Assembly (NCBI GenBank): GCA_026708185.1
Contig: JAPOVK010000050.1
Coordinates: 80,643 to 144,642, forward strand
Direction: 5' to 3'
Origin: Gammaproteobacteria bacterium
GTDB lineage: Bacteria > Pseudomonadota > Gammaproteobacteria > Pseudomonadales > Azotimanducaceae
Length of the DNA: 64,000 nucleotides
This document shows positions 8,638 to 16,991 of this stretch, in pieces. The notes under the pieces are model-generated. The model was given only the letters and a program-made list of their open reading frames with translations, made no database searches and was not told where the DNA came from. Position 1 is the stretch's first letter. Each line of letters begins with the position of its first letter. A program made the translations under genes and the position numbers.

Positions 8638-10857
8638 CTAGCCGGTGAGCGCCTTGACCCGTTCCATCTGTTCCGCAAGTGCGTTCAGCACGGCCGCCAG
8701 GACCGTCACGCCGGGCGCGACCTGGTCGTAGTTGCGCTGTTCGATGGCCTCCCGAACCCACGGCAGCGTCTTGGCGCCGTAGCCCGTATACCGTCCGGGG
8801 GAGTAGATCTGGTGCCGGAACCATGGTCGCCCCGGCAGGCCGTCCTCGCGCAGCAGGAGGCGCTCCGCCGTGTAGAGCAGCGTGTTGATCTCATCGAGCG
8901 TGGCCGGGTCCAGGTCCGGCGACAGCGTGGTTCCGTTCAACGCGGTGTCGAGCCTTGCCAACGCGTTGTGGATGGGTGCGAGGTTGAAGTGCGGCACCTC
9001 CTCACGTAGCGGCGGTGGCCGGAGCGCCTTGGTGGGGTCCAAGGCCGCAGCGAACTCGCCCGATTCGATGAGACCGTTGACGCGTGCCGTCTCCGCGCGC
9101 TGCTTGTCGGCAAGCTCCTCGACTTCCTTGACGTAGCCCTTGATGGTCGATGCGAGATCCTTGAAGTCGAAGGGAAGGAGTGGCGCGTTCGCCATGCGAA
9201 GCGTGGCACGGCCGGTCGTCTTCGCCAGCACGACGCCGTAGACGTGGCCGGGGTCGACGAAGCGTTCGTAGTGTTCGACGGTGTCGTAGAGGGTGTGATA
9301 GCTGCCGCTCTCGGCTTCGCCGCCCGCCGAGATGTTTGCCGACGAGATGCCGAGGTGCTGGAAGAAGGCGCTGTAGTCGGAGCCGGAACCGAGCGCGCCC
9401 AAGGCCAGGTCCCGCTCGGCCAGATCCTTGCGGGACTTCTCGTCGCCGGTGGCGCGGATCCTCGCTCGATTGCGGTCGGCGAGGCTCAAGCCGGTCTGCG
9501 GGTCGACCACGTCGCGCTGCACTTCGGCCCAGAACTTCGTCAGGGCTTGGCTGCCGCCAAGACGAACGAAACCGCGTCCGTTGCCGTCGGTGTTGGTGTA
9601 CAGGACGGCCTTCTCCGTGAGTTCGTCCCGGTGCTCCTCCGCCCATTCGGTGGATCCCATCAACCCTTGCTCCTCGGCACCCCAGGCGGCAAACACCAAA
9701 GTGCGGCCGGGACGTCCCGGGAGTTGGGCGATCGCCTTGGCTTCGGCGAGAACGGTGACGAGCCCGGCGATCGGGTCGCGGGCACCGTGATTCCAGGCGT
9801 CATGGTGGTTGCCGCGCAGCACCCACTGGTCAGGCCAGCGTGCACCATCGAGACGCGCGACGACGTTCATGGCGGTCACCATGCGCCAGTCGAACTTCAC
9901 GGTGAGACGTACGGCGGCCGGCCCCGGACCTATGCGGTAGGTGATGGGCAGCGCACCACGCCATTCGGCCGGTGCGACCGGGCCCTCGATGGCATCGAGA
10001 AGCGGCCGAGCGTCGCCGTAGCTGATCGGCAACGTCGGGATCGTGGGCATCGCCGGCGCTTCGCCCGGCGCGAGCCGCTCGGCACCCTCGACTGCAGCCC
10101 ATCCCGGGGTGAGGAGGTCGCCGGCGTGCAGCGGCAGATCCATGATGGAACCGCGCTGCACGCCGCTGTCGTTCTTGTACGGGCCCTCCGGGTAGACCTC
10201 GCCCGGGTAGTAGCCGTCGTCGGCGGGGTCCGAGAAGATCAGGCACCCGATTGCGCCGTGCTCGGCGGCGAGTTTCGGCTTGACGCCCCTGAACACGCGG
10301 CCGTAGCGAACGATGACGACTTTGCCCTCGACGTCAACGCCGTAACGTGCCAGCAGTTCGTAGTCCTCGCGCGTGCCGTAGTTGACGTAGACCAGTTCGC
10401 CCGTGACATCGCCGTCCGGCGAGAAAGCGTTGTACGGGGGCAGCACGTCGGGGGACGCGCTGCTGGCATCCCCGTCGACCGCGCGCTCGGTCAGCGAGGC
10501 CGTGAAGGCGTGGGGAGCCGTCATCGTCAGCCTCCGGGTCACCGGAGTAGGCAGCAGAACGTCGTAACGGGCCACTTCCACGTCGTAGCCCCACGCCGTG
10601 AACCAGCGCCGGAGGGTCTCGACGTTGCGGGCATCGTGGCTGGAGCCGAGGTGGTGGGGCTCCCGGGCCAGCTCGTGCATCCACGCGGCCAGGTCGTCGG
10701 GGTCGAGATGACTGTCGTAGGCAGCTTCCAGGCGATGCTGCGCGGCGGCGCCGGCTTCGGTGAAACCGAGTATCGGCTGGCTCGCCTGCTGTGCAGTGGC
10801 CTGTTGGCCAGCGACCGCTGCGATGGTGAGGGCCAGGGCGACTTTCCTGTTGAGCAT
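8638..10857 (-). CDS. M28-family zinc metallopeptidase (glutamate carboxypeptidase II-like), exported
   Basis: The 739-residue protein begins with a signal peptide (MLNRKVALALTIAAVAGQ, cleavage near ATA-Q). It has a PA-type inserted domain (GKVVIVRYGRVFRGVK ... GAIGCLIFSDP), then the di-zinc catalytic domain with NHHDAWNHGARDPIAG (His and Asp ligands), AAWGAEEQGLMGSTEW (general base Glu and Glu ligand), GSGSDYSAF and YHTLYDTVEHY (terminal His ligand). A C-terminal helical dimerisation-like domain completes the GCPII/PSMA architecture. It should trim peptides in the periplasm or outside the cell. The open frame reaches 11277, but residues before MLNRK are compositionally not protein. Confidence 0.92.
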   Translation of the reverse strand: MLNRKVALALTIAAVAGQQATAQQASQPILGFTEAGAAAQHRLEAAYDSHLDPDDLAAWMHELAREPHHLGSSHDARNVETLRRWFTAWGYDVEVARYDVLLPTPVTRRLTMTAPHAFTASLTERAVDGDASSASPDVLPPYNAFSPDGDVTGELVYVNYGTREDYELLARYGVDVEGKVVIVRYGRVFRGVKPKLAAEHGAIGCLIFSDPADDGYYPGEVYPEGPYKNDSGVQRGSIMDLPLHAGDLLTPGWAAVEGAERLAPGEAPAMPTIPTLPISYGDARPLLDAIEGPVAPAEWRGALPITYRIGPGPAAVRLTVKFDWRMVTAMNVVARLDGARWPDQWVLRGNHHDAWNHGARDPIAGLVTVLAEAKAIAQLPGRPGRTLVFAAWGAEEQGLMGSTEWAEEHRDELTEKAVLYTNTDGNGRGFVRLGGSQALTKFWAEVQRDVVDPQTGLSLADRNRARIRATGDEKSRKDLAERDLALGALGSGSDYSAFFQHLGISSANISAGGEAESGSYHTLYDTVEHYERFVDPGHVYGVVLAKTTGRATLRMANAPLLPFDFKDLASTIKGYVKEVEELADKQRAETARVNGLIESGEFAAALDPTKALRPPPLREEVPHFNLAPIHNALARLDTALNGTTLSPDLDPATLDEINTLLYTAERLLLREDGLPGRPWFRHQIYSPGRYTGYGAKTLPWVREAIEQRNYDQVAPGVTVLAAVLNALAEQMERVKALTG

Positions 10858-10980
10858 ATTGGAGCCCGAGGGGACAGTACCGCGATTGTAAAGGCGACTG
10901 GCTTCTCGCCCCGAGCGTAAGCCCTCGACCGCATGGAACGTCCGCATTTGGCGCATCGGCCGCCTGCGGGAACGAAGCAG

Positions 10981-11018
10981 GTACGGCCTAGTCTCGCGCA
11001 AGGAGCGCGAAGCCGTAC
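10981..11018. other. Nested perfect hairpin in intergenic region
   Basis: An outer 7-bp stem, GTACGGC pairing with GCCGTAC, encloses an inner 5-bp stem, CGCGC/GCGCG, with loop AAGGA. It lies between the start of the M28 peptidase and the sigma70 promoter at 11189. There is no following T-run on either strand, so it is not a classical terminator. Function unknown; an RNA leader structure or protein-binding site are both possible. Confidence 0.6.
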
Positions 11019-11046
11019 GTTTATCTACCAAAAAGTCATGACAGGA

Positions 11047-11072
11047 CGGACTTTTGTGCGCATAAAAGTCCG
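11047..11072. other. 26-base near-perfect palindrome
   Basis: CGGACTTTT and AAAAGTCCG form a perfect 9-bp inverted repeat around GTGCGCAT, whose centre TGCGCA is itself palindromic. Another AAAAGTC lies just upstream at about 11030, so three copies of the half-site are clustered. This looks like an operator for a dimeric regulator or a structured RNA. It is about 190 bases upstream of the M28 peptidase start and about 120 bases upstream of the promoter at 11189. Confidence 0.55.
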
Positions 11073-11188
11073 ATAGCCCAGGCGCGGCTACCAGGATCGC
11101 CGGCGCGATCGAGAACGGCGGTCCGCGCAGCGCCGCCGTCGCGTCGTAACCCTTTGTACGAGCACGACAAATATGTCGGCATTTGCGT

Positions 11189-11217
11189 TTGACACGCCGC
11201 GAGTCGGCCCCTATAGT
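11189..11217 (+). promoter_or_regulatory. Consensus sigma70 promoter
   Basis: TTGACA (11189-11194) and TATAGT (11212-11217) are separated by exactly 17 bases, followed by a GC-rich discriminator (CGCGCG) of the kind seen at growth-rate-controlled promoters. This is the strongest promoter match in the window. Transcription would start near 11224 and run toward the intrinsic terminator at 11446, giving a transcript of roughly 250 bases. Confidence 0.75.
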
Positions 11218-11294
11218 CGCGCGCCCTTGCTGAAACCGACGGCAGTCGACGGACGAGATAGGTGCATCCAGGAACATCCAGACCAGCAGGCTTC

Positions 11295-11390
11295 ATGAGC
11301 GGCGTGCGGGCGGCGTCACTGTTGCCACTCGCGCTCTTGGCGCAATGCGGCCACGGGCCTGCCATAGACGGCGAGGCAAGCATGCGTTGA
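11295..11390 (+). CDS. Candidate 31-residue small hydrophobic peptide in a short transcription unit
   Basis: ATG 11295 opens a 31-codon frame ending in TGA at 11388-11390. The product has an N-terminal Arg, a hydrophobic core (ASLLPLALLAQC) and a polar tail, resembling a tiny exported or lipoprotein-like peptide, although Gln just before Cys is not a standard lipobox. A weak AGG lies four bases before the ATG. It is the only evident reading frame between the strong promoter at 11189 and the terminator at 11446. The alternative is that the transcript is a non-coding RNA and this frame is chance. Confidence 0.3.
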   Translation: MSGVRAASLLPLALLAQCGHGPAIDGEASMR

Positions 11391-11445
11391 CCCTCTTGGG
11401 ATCTGACTGGAGGCGATGCGCGAGGCATCCTTCCAGGAACCGGAG

Positions 11446-11480
11446 AAGCCCTGGTCGGTTGCCGAACAGGGCTTTTTTTG
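11446..11480 (+). terminator. Strong Rho-independent terminator
   Basis: An 8-bp stem, AAGCCCTG/CAGGGCTT, is capped by an inner TCGG/CCGA hairpin with loop TTG and followed directly by a run of seven T (11473-11479). It would end the transcript starting near 11224 and insulate the tRNA-like gene downstream. Confidence 0.9.
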
Positions 11481-11664
11481 TGGACGGAGGAAAGTGAATC
11501 GAGAGGCGGTGACTTGGTCATCGCCTCGACGGCGGGACCACTCGCCAAACAGAGGTTGGGCGGCGTGCGGCGTTCCATGGTTCGGGTTCATCAAGCCCGT
11601 CTGGCGCACTCACGCTACCCATCGCACGGTGTGTACCGAGCGTTTTGTGCGCACCCAACCTGGT

Positions 11665-11737
11665 AGGGAATTAGCTCAGAGGTAAGAGCACCAGCCTTGT
11701 AAGCTGGGAGTCGCCGGTTCAACTCCGGCATTCCAAC
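11665..11737 (+). tRNA. tRNA-Thr (anticodon TGT), with imperfect acceptor stem
   Basis: A full cloverleaf can be drawn: D stem GCTC/GAGC with loop AGAGGTAA, anticodon stem CCAGC/GCTGG with loop CTTGTAA (anticodon TGT at 11698-11700, Thr), a five-base variable loop, and T stem GCCGG/CCGGC with loop TTCAACT. In the acceptor stem only the five inner pairs form; positions 1-72 and 2-71 are A-A and G-A. No CCA is encoded. It may be a slightly decayed tRNA gene, a functional tRNA with a weak top stem, or a remnant disturbed by an insertion. Confidence 0.7.
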
Positions 11738-12118
11738 GGTCGGCTTGACTGGAAATCAGGCCAACGCGGCCCATAACCGCGCTAGCGGCGGTGACGACCG
11801 CTAATCGTCACATAGGGCGTCCGTTCCCGGCGCGGCCAACCCGGCGGCGAGGGATTCCGCAAAGCGGGATTCTCGAGTCCCGGCGAGTTCGCGCAGCAAC
11901 GGCTCAGCCGGTCGATGGCGACGGCGCGACTTTTCGTGCCGAGGCGCCTGGCGATCCGGCGCATCGTCCGCTCGGTCGGCGGCGAGACCGGCTCCGAACG
12001 GAGTCGCATCGCCGCCGAAAGGGCGCGCGCTGCGTCCGATCGTCCGGCACCGTCGATCCGCTGACGACGTTGTGGGAACGGACGCGTTCATTCGGAAAGC
12101 AGAAGAGGAGAACGTGTG

Positions 12119-13285
12119 ATGTTGTATTTCCGGAAGTTCATCGTGCGCAAGCACGAGCGCGGACTCCTGTTCAAGGACGCCGACTTTGTCCGCTTCCTGG
12201 AACCGGGGACCTACCGCTTCAACACGTTGCGCAAGCGCTACGACGTGCAGTGCTTCGACGTGACGGAACCGGCGTTCACGCACCCGCTGGCCGACTACCT
12301 TGTCGACGCACAGCGCGAGGATGTCGAGCGCCTGTTCACGGTCGTCGTCACTGGCGACAGCGAGGTCGCGGTCGTGTACTGGAACGAGCGGATCGCCGAG
12401 GTCGTCCGGCCGGCGGAGCGCAAGCTCTACTGGAATGGACCGGTGGCGATCCGCGTGGAACGGTTCGATCTCGAACAAGGGCTCGCCATCGACGCCAAGC
12501 TCGCCAAGCGATTGCTGGCCGAACCGGGACTGGCGGCGGGTCCGGAGGGCCTCGCCGGGCTCCGCGCGGTCGGGCGCCGCGCCGTCTACGCCGAGGAGAT
12601 TCCCCACGGCCACGTGGGCCTGCTCTACGTCGACGGCGAACTGACCGAATCGCTTGCCGCCGGACTGCATGCCTTTTGGACCTACGGTCCGAGCGTGCGC
12701 GTGGACGTGGTCGACCTGCGCGTGAAGACGCTGGAGGTCCAGGGCCAGGAGATCCTGACCCGCGACAAGGTGAGCCTGCGCATCAACCTGGCCGCGACTT
12801 ACCGGTTCACCGACGCGCAACGGGCGATGAGCGCCGCGAAGGATCCGCTGGACCACCTCTACAAAGAGATGCAGTTCGGCCTGCGGGCGGCTGTCGGAAC
12901 GCGCACGCTCGATGCGTTGCTCGAGGACAAGTCGGCCATCGACCGCGTCGTCGCCGAACGCGTCGGGCCGCCGTTCGCCGAGATCGGCATCGCCGTGGAC
13001 AGCGTCGGCGTCAAGGACATCATCCTGCCGGGCGACATGAAGGACCTGCTCGGCAAGGTGGTGGAGGCGGAAAAGGTGGCGCAAGCGAACGTGATCCGGC
13101 GTCGCGAGGAAACCAACGCCACGCGTTCGCTCCTCAACACGGCCAAGGTCATGGAGAGCAACGCAGTCGCACTGCGTCTCAAGGAGTTGGAGACGTTGGA
13201 GAAGGTCACGGAGAAGGTCGGCAACCTGTCGGTCTACGGTGGCCTCGACGGCGTGCTCAACGAACTGGTTCGCCTGAAGCAATGA
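12119..13285 (+). CDS. SPFH/band 7 (slipin/prohibitin-like) protein
   Basis: The 388-residue protein has a variable N-terminal part (to about 165), a band-7 domain from about residue 150 to 290 (EEIPHGHVGLLYVDGEL, TKTLEVQGQEILTRDKVSLRIN-like core, LAATYRF), and a helical C-terminal oligomerisation region rich in E, K, A (KVVEAEKVAQANVIRRREETNATRSLLNTAKVME). Such proteins scaffold membrane microdomains and regulate membrane proteases. ATG 12119 is preceded by GGAG at eight bases, better than the GTG three bases earlier. No clear transmembrane segment is seen. It is not obviously in an operon; an NfeD-type partner is absent. Confidence 0.87.
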   Translation: MLYFRKFIVRKHERGLLFKDADFVRFLEPGTYRFNTLRKRYDVQCFDVTEPAFTHPLADYLVDAQREDVERLFTVVVTGDSEVAVVYWNERIAEVVRPAERKLYWNGPVAIRVERFDLEQGLAIDAKLAKRLLAEPGLAAGPEGLAGLRAVGRRAVYAEEIPHGHVGLLYVDGELTESLAAGLHAFWTYGPSVRVDVVDLRVKTLEVQGQEILTRDKVSLRINLAATYRFTDAQRAMSAAKDPLDHLYKEMQFGLRAAVGTRTLDALLEDKSAIDRVVAERVGPPFAEIGIAVDSVGVKDIILPGDMKDLLGKVVEAEKVAQANVIRRREETNATRSLLNTAKVMESNAVALRLKELETLEKVTEKVGNLSVYGGLDGVLNELVRLKQ

Positions 13286-13417
13286 CGGCCGCGGCCGACG
13301 GCGGGCGGTAATCCGCCCGCCGCTCCGGCTGGCTTGGCCGGACGTCCATGCTGTTCGAAGCGATGTCGGCTCGTGCGGCGTACAATCGCGCGCTCCATGC
13401 ACGGCAGGGCGACGCTG

Positions 13418-13786
13418 ATGAAGGTGGTGCGGGTCTACACGGGCGACGACGGCGAGTCGCATTTCGAAGACGTGGACATCCCCGTCGAAGGGCAGGGGGG
13501 CATCGGCAAGCTCTCGAAGCTGATCCGCGGCCCCGGGGTGCTGTTCCGCGAGGTGGACGGCGACTACGACCTCGACTTCCACACCGCGCCCAGGCGGCAG
13601 TTCGTCGTGAATCTACGGGGCTCGGTCGAAATCACCATCGGCAGCGGCGAGACGCGGCGGCTGGACTCTGGCGACATCCTGCTCGCCGAGGACACCACCG
13701 GCCATGGCCACAAGAGCCGCGCCGTGGATGGCCAGCCCCGTACCTGCTTGTTCGTGCCCATCGACGCGGACGTGACGTTGCCGTGA
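13418..13786 (+). CDS. Cupin-fold small protein
   Basis: The 122-residue protein has the cupin pattern FHTAPRRQFVVNLRGSVEITIGSGETRRLDSGDILLAEDTTGHGHKSRA, with His and Glu-type positions that can bind a metal. ATG 13418 is preferred over ATG 13397 because the protein-like sequence (MKVVRVYTGDDGESHFED) starts there and AGGG lies upstream. TACAAT at 13381 could be the -10 of its own promoter. Cupins are functionally diverse, so no reaction is assigned. Confidence 0.8.
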   Translation: MKVVRVYTGDDGESHFEDVDIPVEGQGGIGKLSKLIRGPGVLFREVDGDYDLDFHTAPRRQFVVNLRGSVEITIGSGETRRLDSGDILLAEDTTGHGHKSRAVDGQPRTCLFVPIDADVTLP

Positions 13787-13887
13787 CGCTGCGCGGACAG
13801 TCCGCTCATCGAGGCAACATCATCTCTGCGTGTGAGAAAAATGGGGTAACTCCAAATCGCCCTGACACCTACTGCCCGTTGAGTTCG

Positions 13888-13916
13888 TTGACGCTCTGAA
13901 CGCCATTTGCTAAGAC
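13888..13916 (+). promoter_or_regulatory. Likely sigma70 promoter for the TonB-dependent receptor
   Basis: TTGACG (13888-13893) and TAAGAC (13911-13916) are 17 bases apart and about 60 bases upstream of the receptor start. The -10 is only a moderate match. No Fur box or riboswitch was recognised in the 190-base gap. Confidence 0.5.
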
Positions 13917-13977
13917 CGATGCTTGAGAACCTGCGGCAGGTCCGTTGCTGCGGGAGTACGGTCTTCAGGAGGAGAAG

Positions 13978-16914
13978 ATGAAGGGATTCGCACGAGTTGC
14001 GTCAATCGGAACGGTGCTCGCGCTGTTCGGATCGCCCGTCTACGCCGCCGAGGAAGGGCAGGCCGGGGCCGAGGACGAAGGCCCCGACTACATCGAAGTG
14101 GTCATCGTCCGCGGCGAGCGCGGTGACCTGAATACGCTGGATCGCGCGATGACTGTCACCGGCTTCAATGCCAGCATGATCCAGGAACTCGGTATTCAGA
14201 ATACCAACGACCTCGAGGTCCTGACCCCCGGTTTCCAGATCGGTCACCGCAGTCAGGGCGGCGGCAAGAACGAAGACGGCCACATCGTCATGCGCGGCGT
14301 GGCCTGCGACCGCTGTGTCAACTTCTTTCAGGACGTCGGCACGGCCGTCTATATCGATGGCGTCTATTCGGACCAGTCCTACGGGCTCGATCAGGGCGCG
14401 ATGTTCGACGTCGAGCGCGTTGAGATAGCCCGCGGCCCGCAAGGCACGACAGGGGGCAAGGCCGCGATCGCCGGAGCCATCAATTTCGTCACCACGAAGC
14501 CGACCGACGAGTGGGACCTGAAGATGTCCGCAGAGCTTACCGATCAGGCATCTCAACAGGGCCTACTCGCCTTTGGTGGTCCCATCGCAGACAGCAACTT
14601 CTCCTATCGCTTGAGCGTGAGCAGCCTGACCGGCGACGGGCTGATCGAGAACGTCGGTAGCGGCCCTGACGCTGCCGAGCCCGATCAGTTGATCTATTCG
14701 CCGCAGTTGCGGTTCAAGAACGACCGTTTGGACATCACGGCCCGATACTCGAAGCTCCGGGACAAGGGAACGCCGCGCGTCTCCCTCATCCTGGGTCCCC
14801 GCAACACGGTGGACGAGTTCAGAATGGACGGGAATGGCAACCGGATCGCGACCCTGGACCCCCTAGGCAACCCGATCAGGGATTCCGCCGGCAACATCAT
14901 CTACGAGAGGAACCCCTTCTTCGGCATCGGCCAAAACCCGGCAGTGGTCGATTGTCCCGGTTTCAACAACGACGGGACCCGAACGCCGGGCACGCCGATC
15001 GTTTGCGACGGCGAGAACATCGACCTGAAGGTCGACCTCAACGGCCCGATCCTTCAGGACAACTCCCAGGAATCAAGCACGCTTGAAGCGCATTTCCAGC
15101 TCACCGACACCCATGAGCTGGTCTACAAGTACGGGCAACGCGACACGCGCCAACGAAGTCGGAACGACCTCGACGGGACGAATCGACAAGGCGGAGGCGT
15201 CTGTTCGGCCATTCATCCGCGGGTGATCTCCGGCGAGCTCACGGAAGGCCAGGTGCATCCTCGTTGTGCGCTGGACGGAGGCGGCAACGGCTCGTACGCG
15301 GACCGTATGAACGACTACCTGTTCACGTCGGATCAGGTGAGCCACGAACTGACGATGATCTCCAACCTGGACGGGCCGTTCAATTACACCATCGGCTACA
15401 CCTACATCGACGGGGAGGAGCCGTACGTTTACGCCGAGCGGTTCAACGGGCTGGAAACCGGTGACAACAACCTGAACAACCCGTTGTTCTATACGGACAC
15501 CTCGGAGGCCTGTGAGGAAGCACTTGAAGGTTTTTTCGGGGGATCCGGGCTGATTCGCAACATCCGCGACCCGAACCACGTGGACAATACCAAGGCTGCC
15601 GGATTGGTGTGGGGCTGCCACGGGGCTGACTATGCGGCCAACTGGTCCGACGTCACCAACGGATTGGCCCAGGTGGCCGGTGGCTCCGCATTCCAGCATT
15701 TCTACGGCAACGTGAGCTACACCTCGCAAGCGGTCTACGGCAACGCCGAGTACGTTCTCAGCGACAAGTGGAAGGTGTTCGGCGGCATCCGCTTCAACGA
15801 CGACCACAAGGAGCATGAGCAGAACGACTTCACGGGCGCCACGCAGATCGCGGGCATGAACTTCATTTTCGGCATCCATCGCTCCAAGCAGTACAACACG
15901 CAGTGTTGTGGCTATGTCGGACTTGAACTAGATGCCAGCGGCCGGCCCATTCCGGACGACCGGACGCTGATGGACTCGAAGGTCGCAGATTGGAGAGAGA
16001 CGACCTGGAACGTCGGTGGCGAATACTCGCCGAACGACCTCTCGATGATCTACGGGCGCATTTCCAAGGGCTATCGCCCCGGCGGCTTCGCGGGTTTCGG
16101 GGCGCAGCTCGGCGAAGCCATGGACGCCGAGGAGATGGTCAATTACGAGACCGGCTACAAGGGCTTGTTTTTCGACAATCGGCTGCAATTGGAAGCGAGC
16201 GTCTACATCCAGGACTACAGCAAGTACTGGGTCCAATCCGGGCGTTTGAGGACGCCTGCGGAGGTCCGAGAAGGGGAGTCCCTCATCATCGGCGAGACGG
16301 TCGTCGTCAACGGCACCGAGATCTACGGTGTCGAGCTGCAATACCGGTGGACCATCAGCGAACGCCTGCAGCTCGGTGGTTTCTACGAATACTCCGGCTC
16401 GAGCTTCGGCGACTACACGACGCTCTACTGCTGTACGCCGGACGGAAGACGCCCGCCACCGTCCACGCGACAAGTCGTCGATGCGGACGGCAACACGGTC
16501 ACCGTCAACCTCTCGAACTTTTCCGGGAATCTCTACGAGCTCAACTTCGGTGGCAACTCCCTGAGGCTGACGCCCGCTCACAAGCTGTCGGCCGCGCTGA
16601 CATACGCCATGCCGCTCGCTGCCGACCGGGGCGCGCTTGATCTGATCACCATCTTCAACTGGCGAGACAAGATGTACGTCGACGAATCCAACCTCGACAT
16701 CTACAGTGTCCCGGAATACACCCGTTGGGATCTCCGCGCCAATTGGGTTTCGCCGTCAGGGAAGCTGACCCTGACCGGCTGGGTCACCAACATGCTCGAC
16801 CAGGTCGCCGTGCAGGCCTATTCGCCCCGAGAAGGCAATGGCGTCAACGCGCCGATCGCAGGCACGGTGACCGATGCGCGACGGATGGGTATCACGTTGA
16901 GCTACCAGATGTAG
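13978..16914 (+). CDS. TonB-dependent outer-membrane receptor
   Basis: The 978-residue protein starts at ATG 13978 behind AGGAGGAG. A signal peptide ends near VYA-A (residue 23). A possible TonB box (DYIEVVIVRG, about residues 37-46) precedes the plug domain (GFNASMIQELGIQNTNDLEVLTPGFQIG; VYIDGVYSDQSYGLDQGAMFDVERVEIARGPQGTTGGK split over residues 130-180) and a long 22-strand-type barrel ending ARRMGITLSYQM. Plug and barrel resemble the large receptors for non-siderophore ligands in marine bacteria, and several extracellular loops carry Cys pairs. The convergent lipoprotein operon may take part in the same process. Substrate unknown. Confidence 0.93.
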   Translation: MKGFARVASIGTVLALFGSPVYAAEEGQAGAEDEGPDYIEVVIVRGERGDLNTLDRAMTVTGFNASMIQELGIQNTNDLEVLTPGFQIGHRSQGGGKNEDGHIVMRGVACDRCVNFFQDVGTAVYIDGVYSDQSYGLDQGAMFDVERVEIARGPQGTTGGKAAIAGAINFVTTKPTDEWDLKMSAELTDQASQQGLLAFGGPIADSNFSYRLSVSSLTGDGLIENVGSGPDAAEPDQLIYSPQLRFKNDRLDITARYSKLRDKGTPRVSLILGPRNTVDEFRMDGNGNRIATLDPLGNPIRDSAGNIIYERNPFFGIGQNPAVVDCPGFNNDGTRTPGTPIVCDGENIDLKVDLNGPILQDNSQESSTLEAHFQLTDTHELVYKYGQRDTRQRSRNDLDGTNRQGGGVCSAIHPRVISGELTEGQVHPRCALDGGGNGSYADRMNDYLFTSDQVSHELTMISNLDGPFNYTIGYTYIDGEEPYVYAERFNGLETGDNNLNNPLFYTDTSEACEEALEGFFGGSGLIRNIRDPNHVDNTKAAGLVWGCHGADYAANWSDVTNGLAQVAGGSAFQHFYGNVSYTSQAVYGNAEYVLSDKWKVFGGIRFNDDHKEHEQNDFTGATQIAGMNFIFGIHRSKQYNTQCCGYVGLELDASGRPIPDDRTLMDSKVADWRETTWNVGGEYSPNDLSMIYGRISKGYRPGGFAGFGAQLGEAMDAEEMVNYETGYKGLFFDNRLQLEASVYIQDYSKYWVQSGRLRTPAEVREGESLIIGETVVVNGTEIYGVELQYRWTISERLQLGGFYEYSGSSFGDYTTLYCCTPDGRRPPPSTRQVVDADGNTVTVNLSNFSGNLYELNFGGNSLRLTPAHKLSAALTYAMPLAADRGALDLITIFNWRDKMYVDESNLDIYSVPEYTRWDLRANWVSPSGKLTLTGWVTNMLDQVAVQAYSPREGNGVNAPIAGTVTDARRMGITLSYQM

Positions 16915-16955
16915 GTGGCGACGGACTCGCCTTAAGGTCACGGCGGTCTGATCGG

Positions 16956-16982
16956 GGAGCGCACCCGGAACGGGCGCGCTCC
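16956..16982. terminator. Hairpin between convergent genes
   Basis: GGAGCGCACCCG pairs with CGGGCGCGCTCC with a single mismatch and a three-base loop. It sits between the stop of the TonB-dependent receptor and the stop of the UnbV protein. It lacks a T-run, so it may work with Rho or simply protect 3' ends on both strands. Confidence 0.5.
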
Positions 16983-16991
16983 TTGCCTGCG

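Larger units (their letters stand above)
11224..11480 (+). ncRNA. Candidate short transcript (small RNA or small-ORF mRNA) of unknown class
   Basis: The interval is bounded by a consensus sigma70 promoter upstream and a strong intrinsic terminator downstream, which together predict an independent transcript of about 255 bases. I looked for and did not find the conserved motifs of SRP RNA, RNase P RNA or tmRNA, and could not recognise 6S RNA. It may be a new sRNA or the mRNA of the 31-codon frame at 11295. The limits are inferred from the promoter and terminator, not observed. Confidence 0.4.

Noticed and set aside
9244..10920. A 558-codon plus-strand frame opposite the M28 peptidase
   Set aside because: It mirrors the coding strand of a well-supported metallopeptidase and shows no recognisable motif.
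11801..13582. A 593-codon minus-strand frame opposite the SPFH gene
   Set aside because: Composition is His/Asp/Arg-rich and non-domain-like, while the plus strand has clear band-7 homology and a good ribosome site.
13787..13977. A cobalamin or other riboswitch before the TonB-dependent receptor
   Set aside because: No conserved riboswitch motif was found; only a moderate promoter could be supported.
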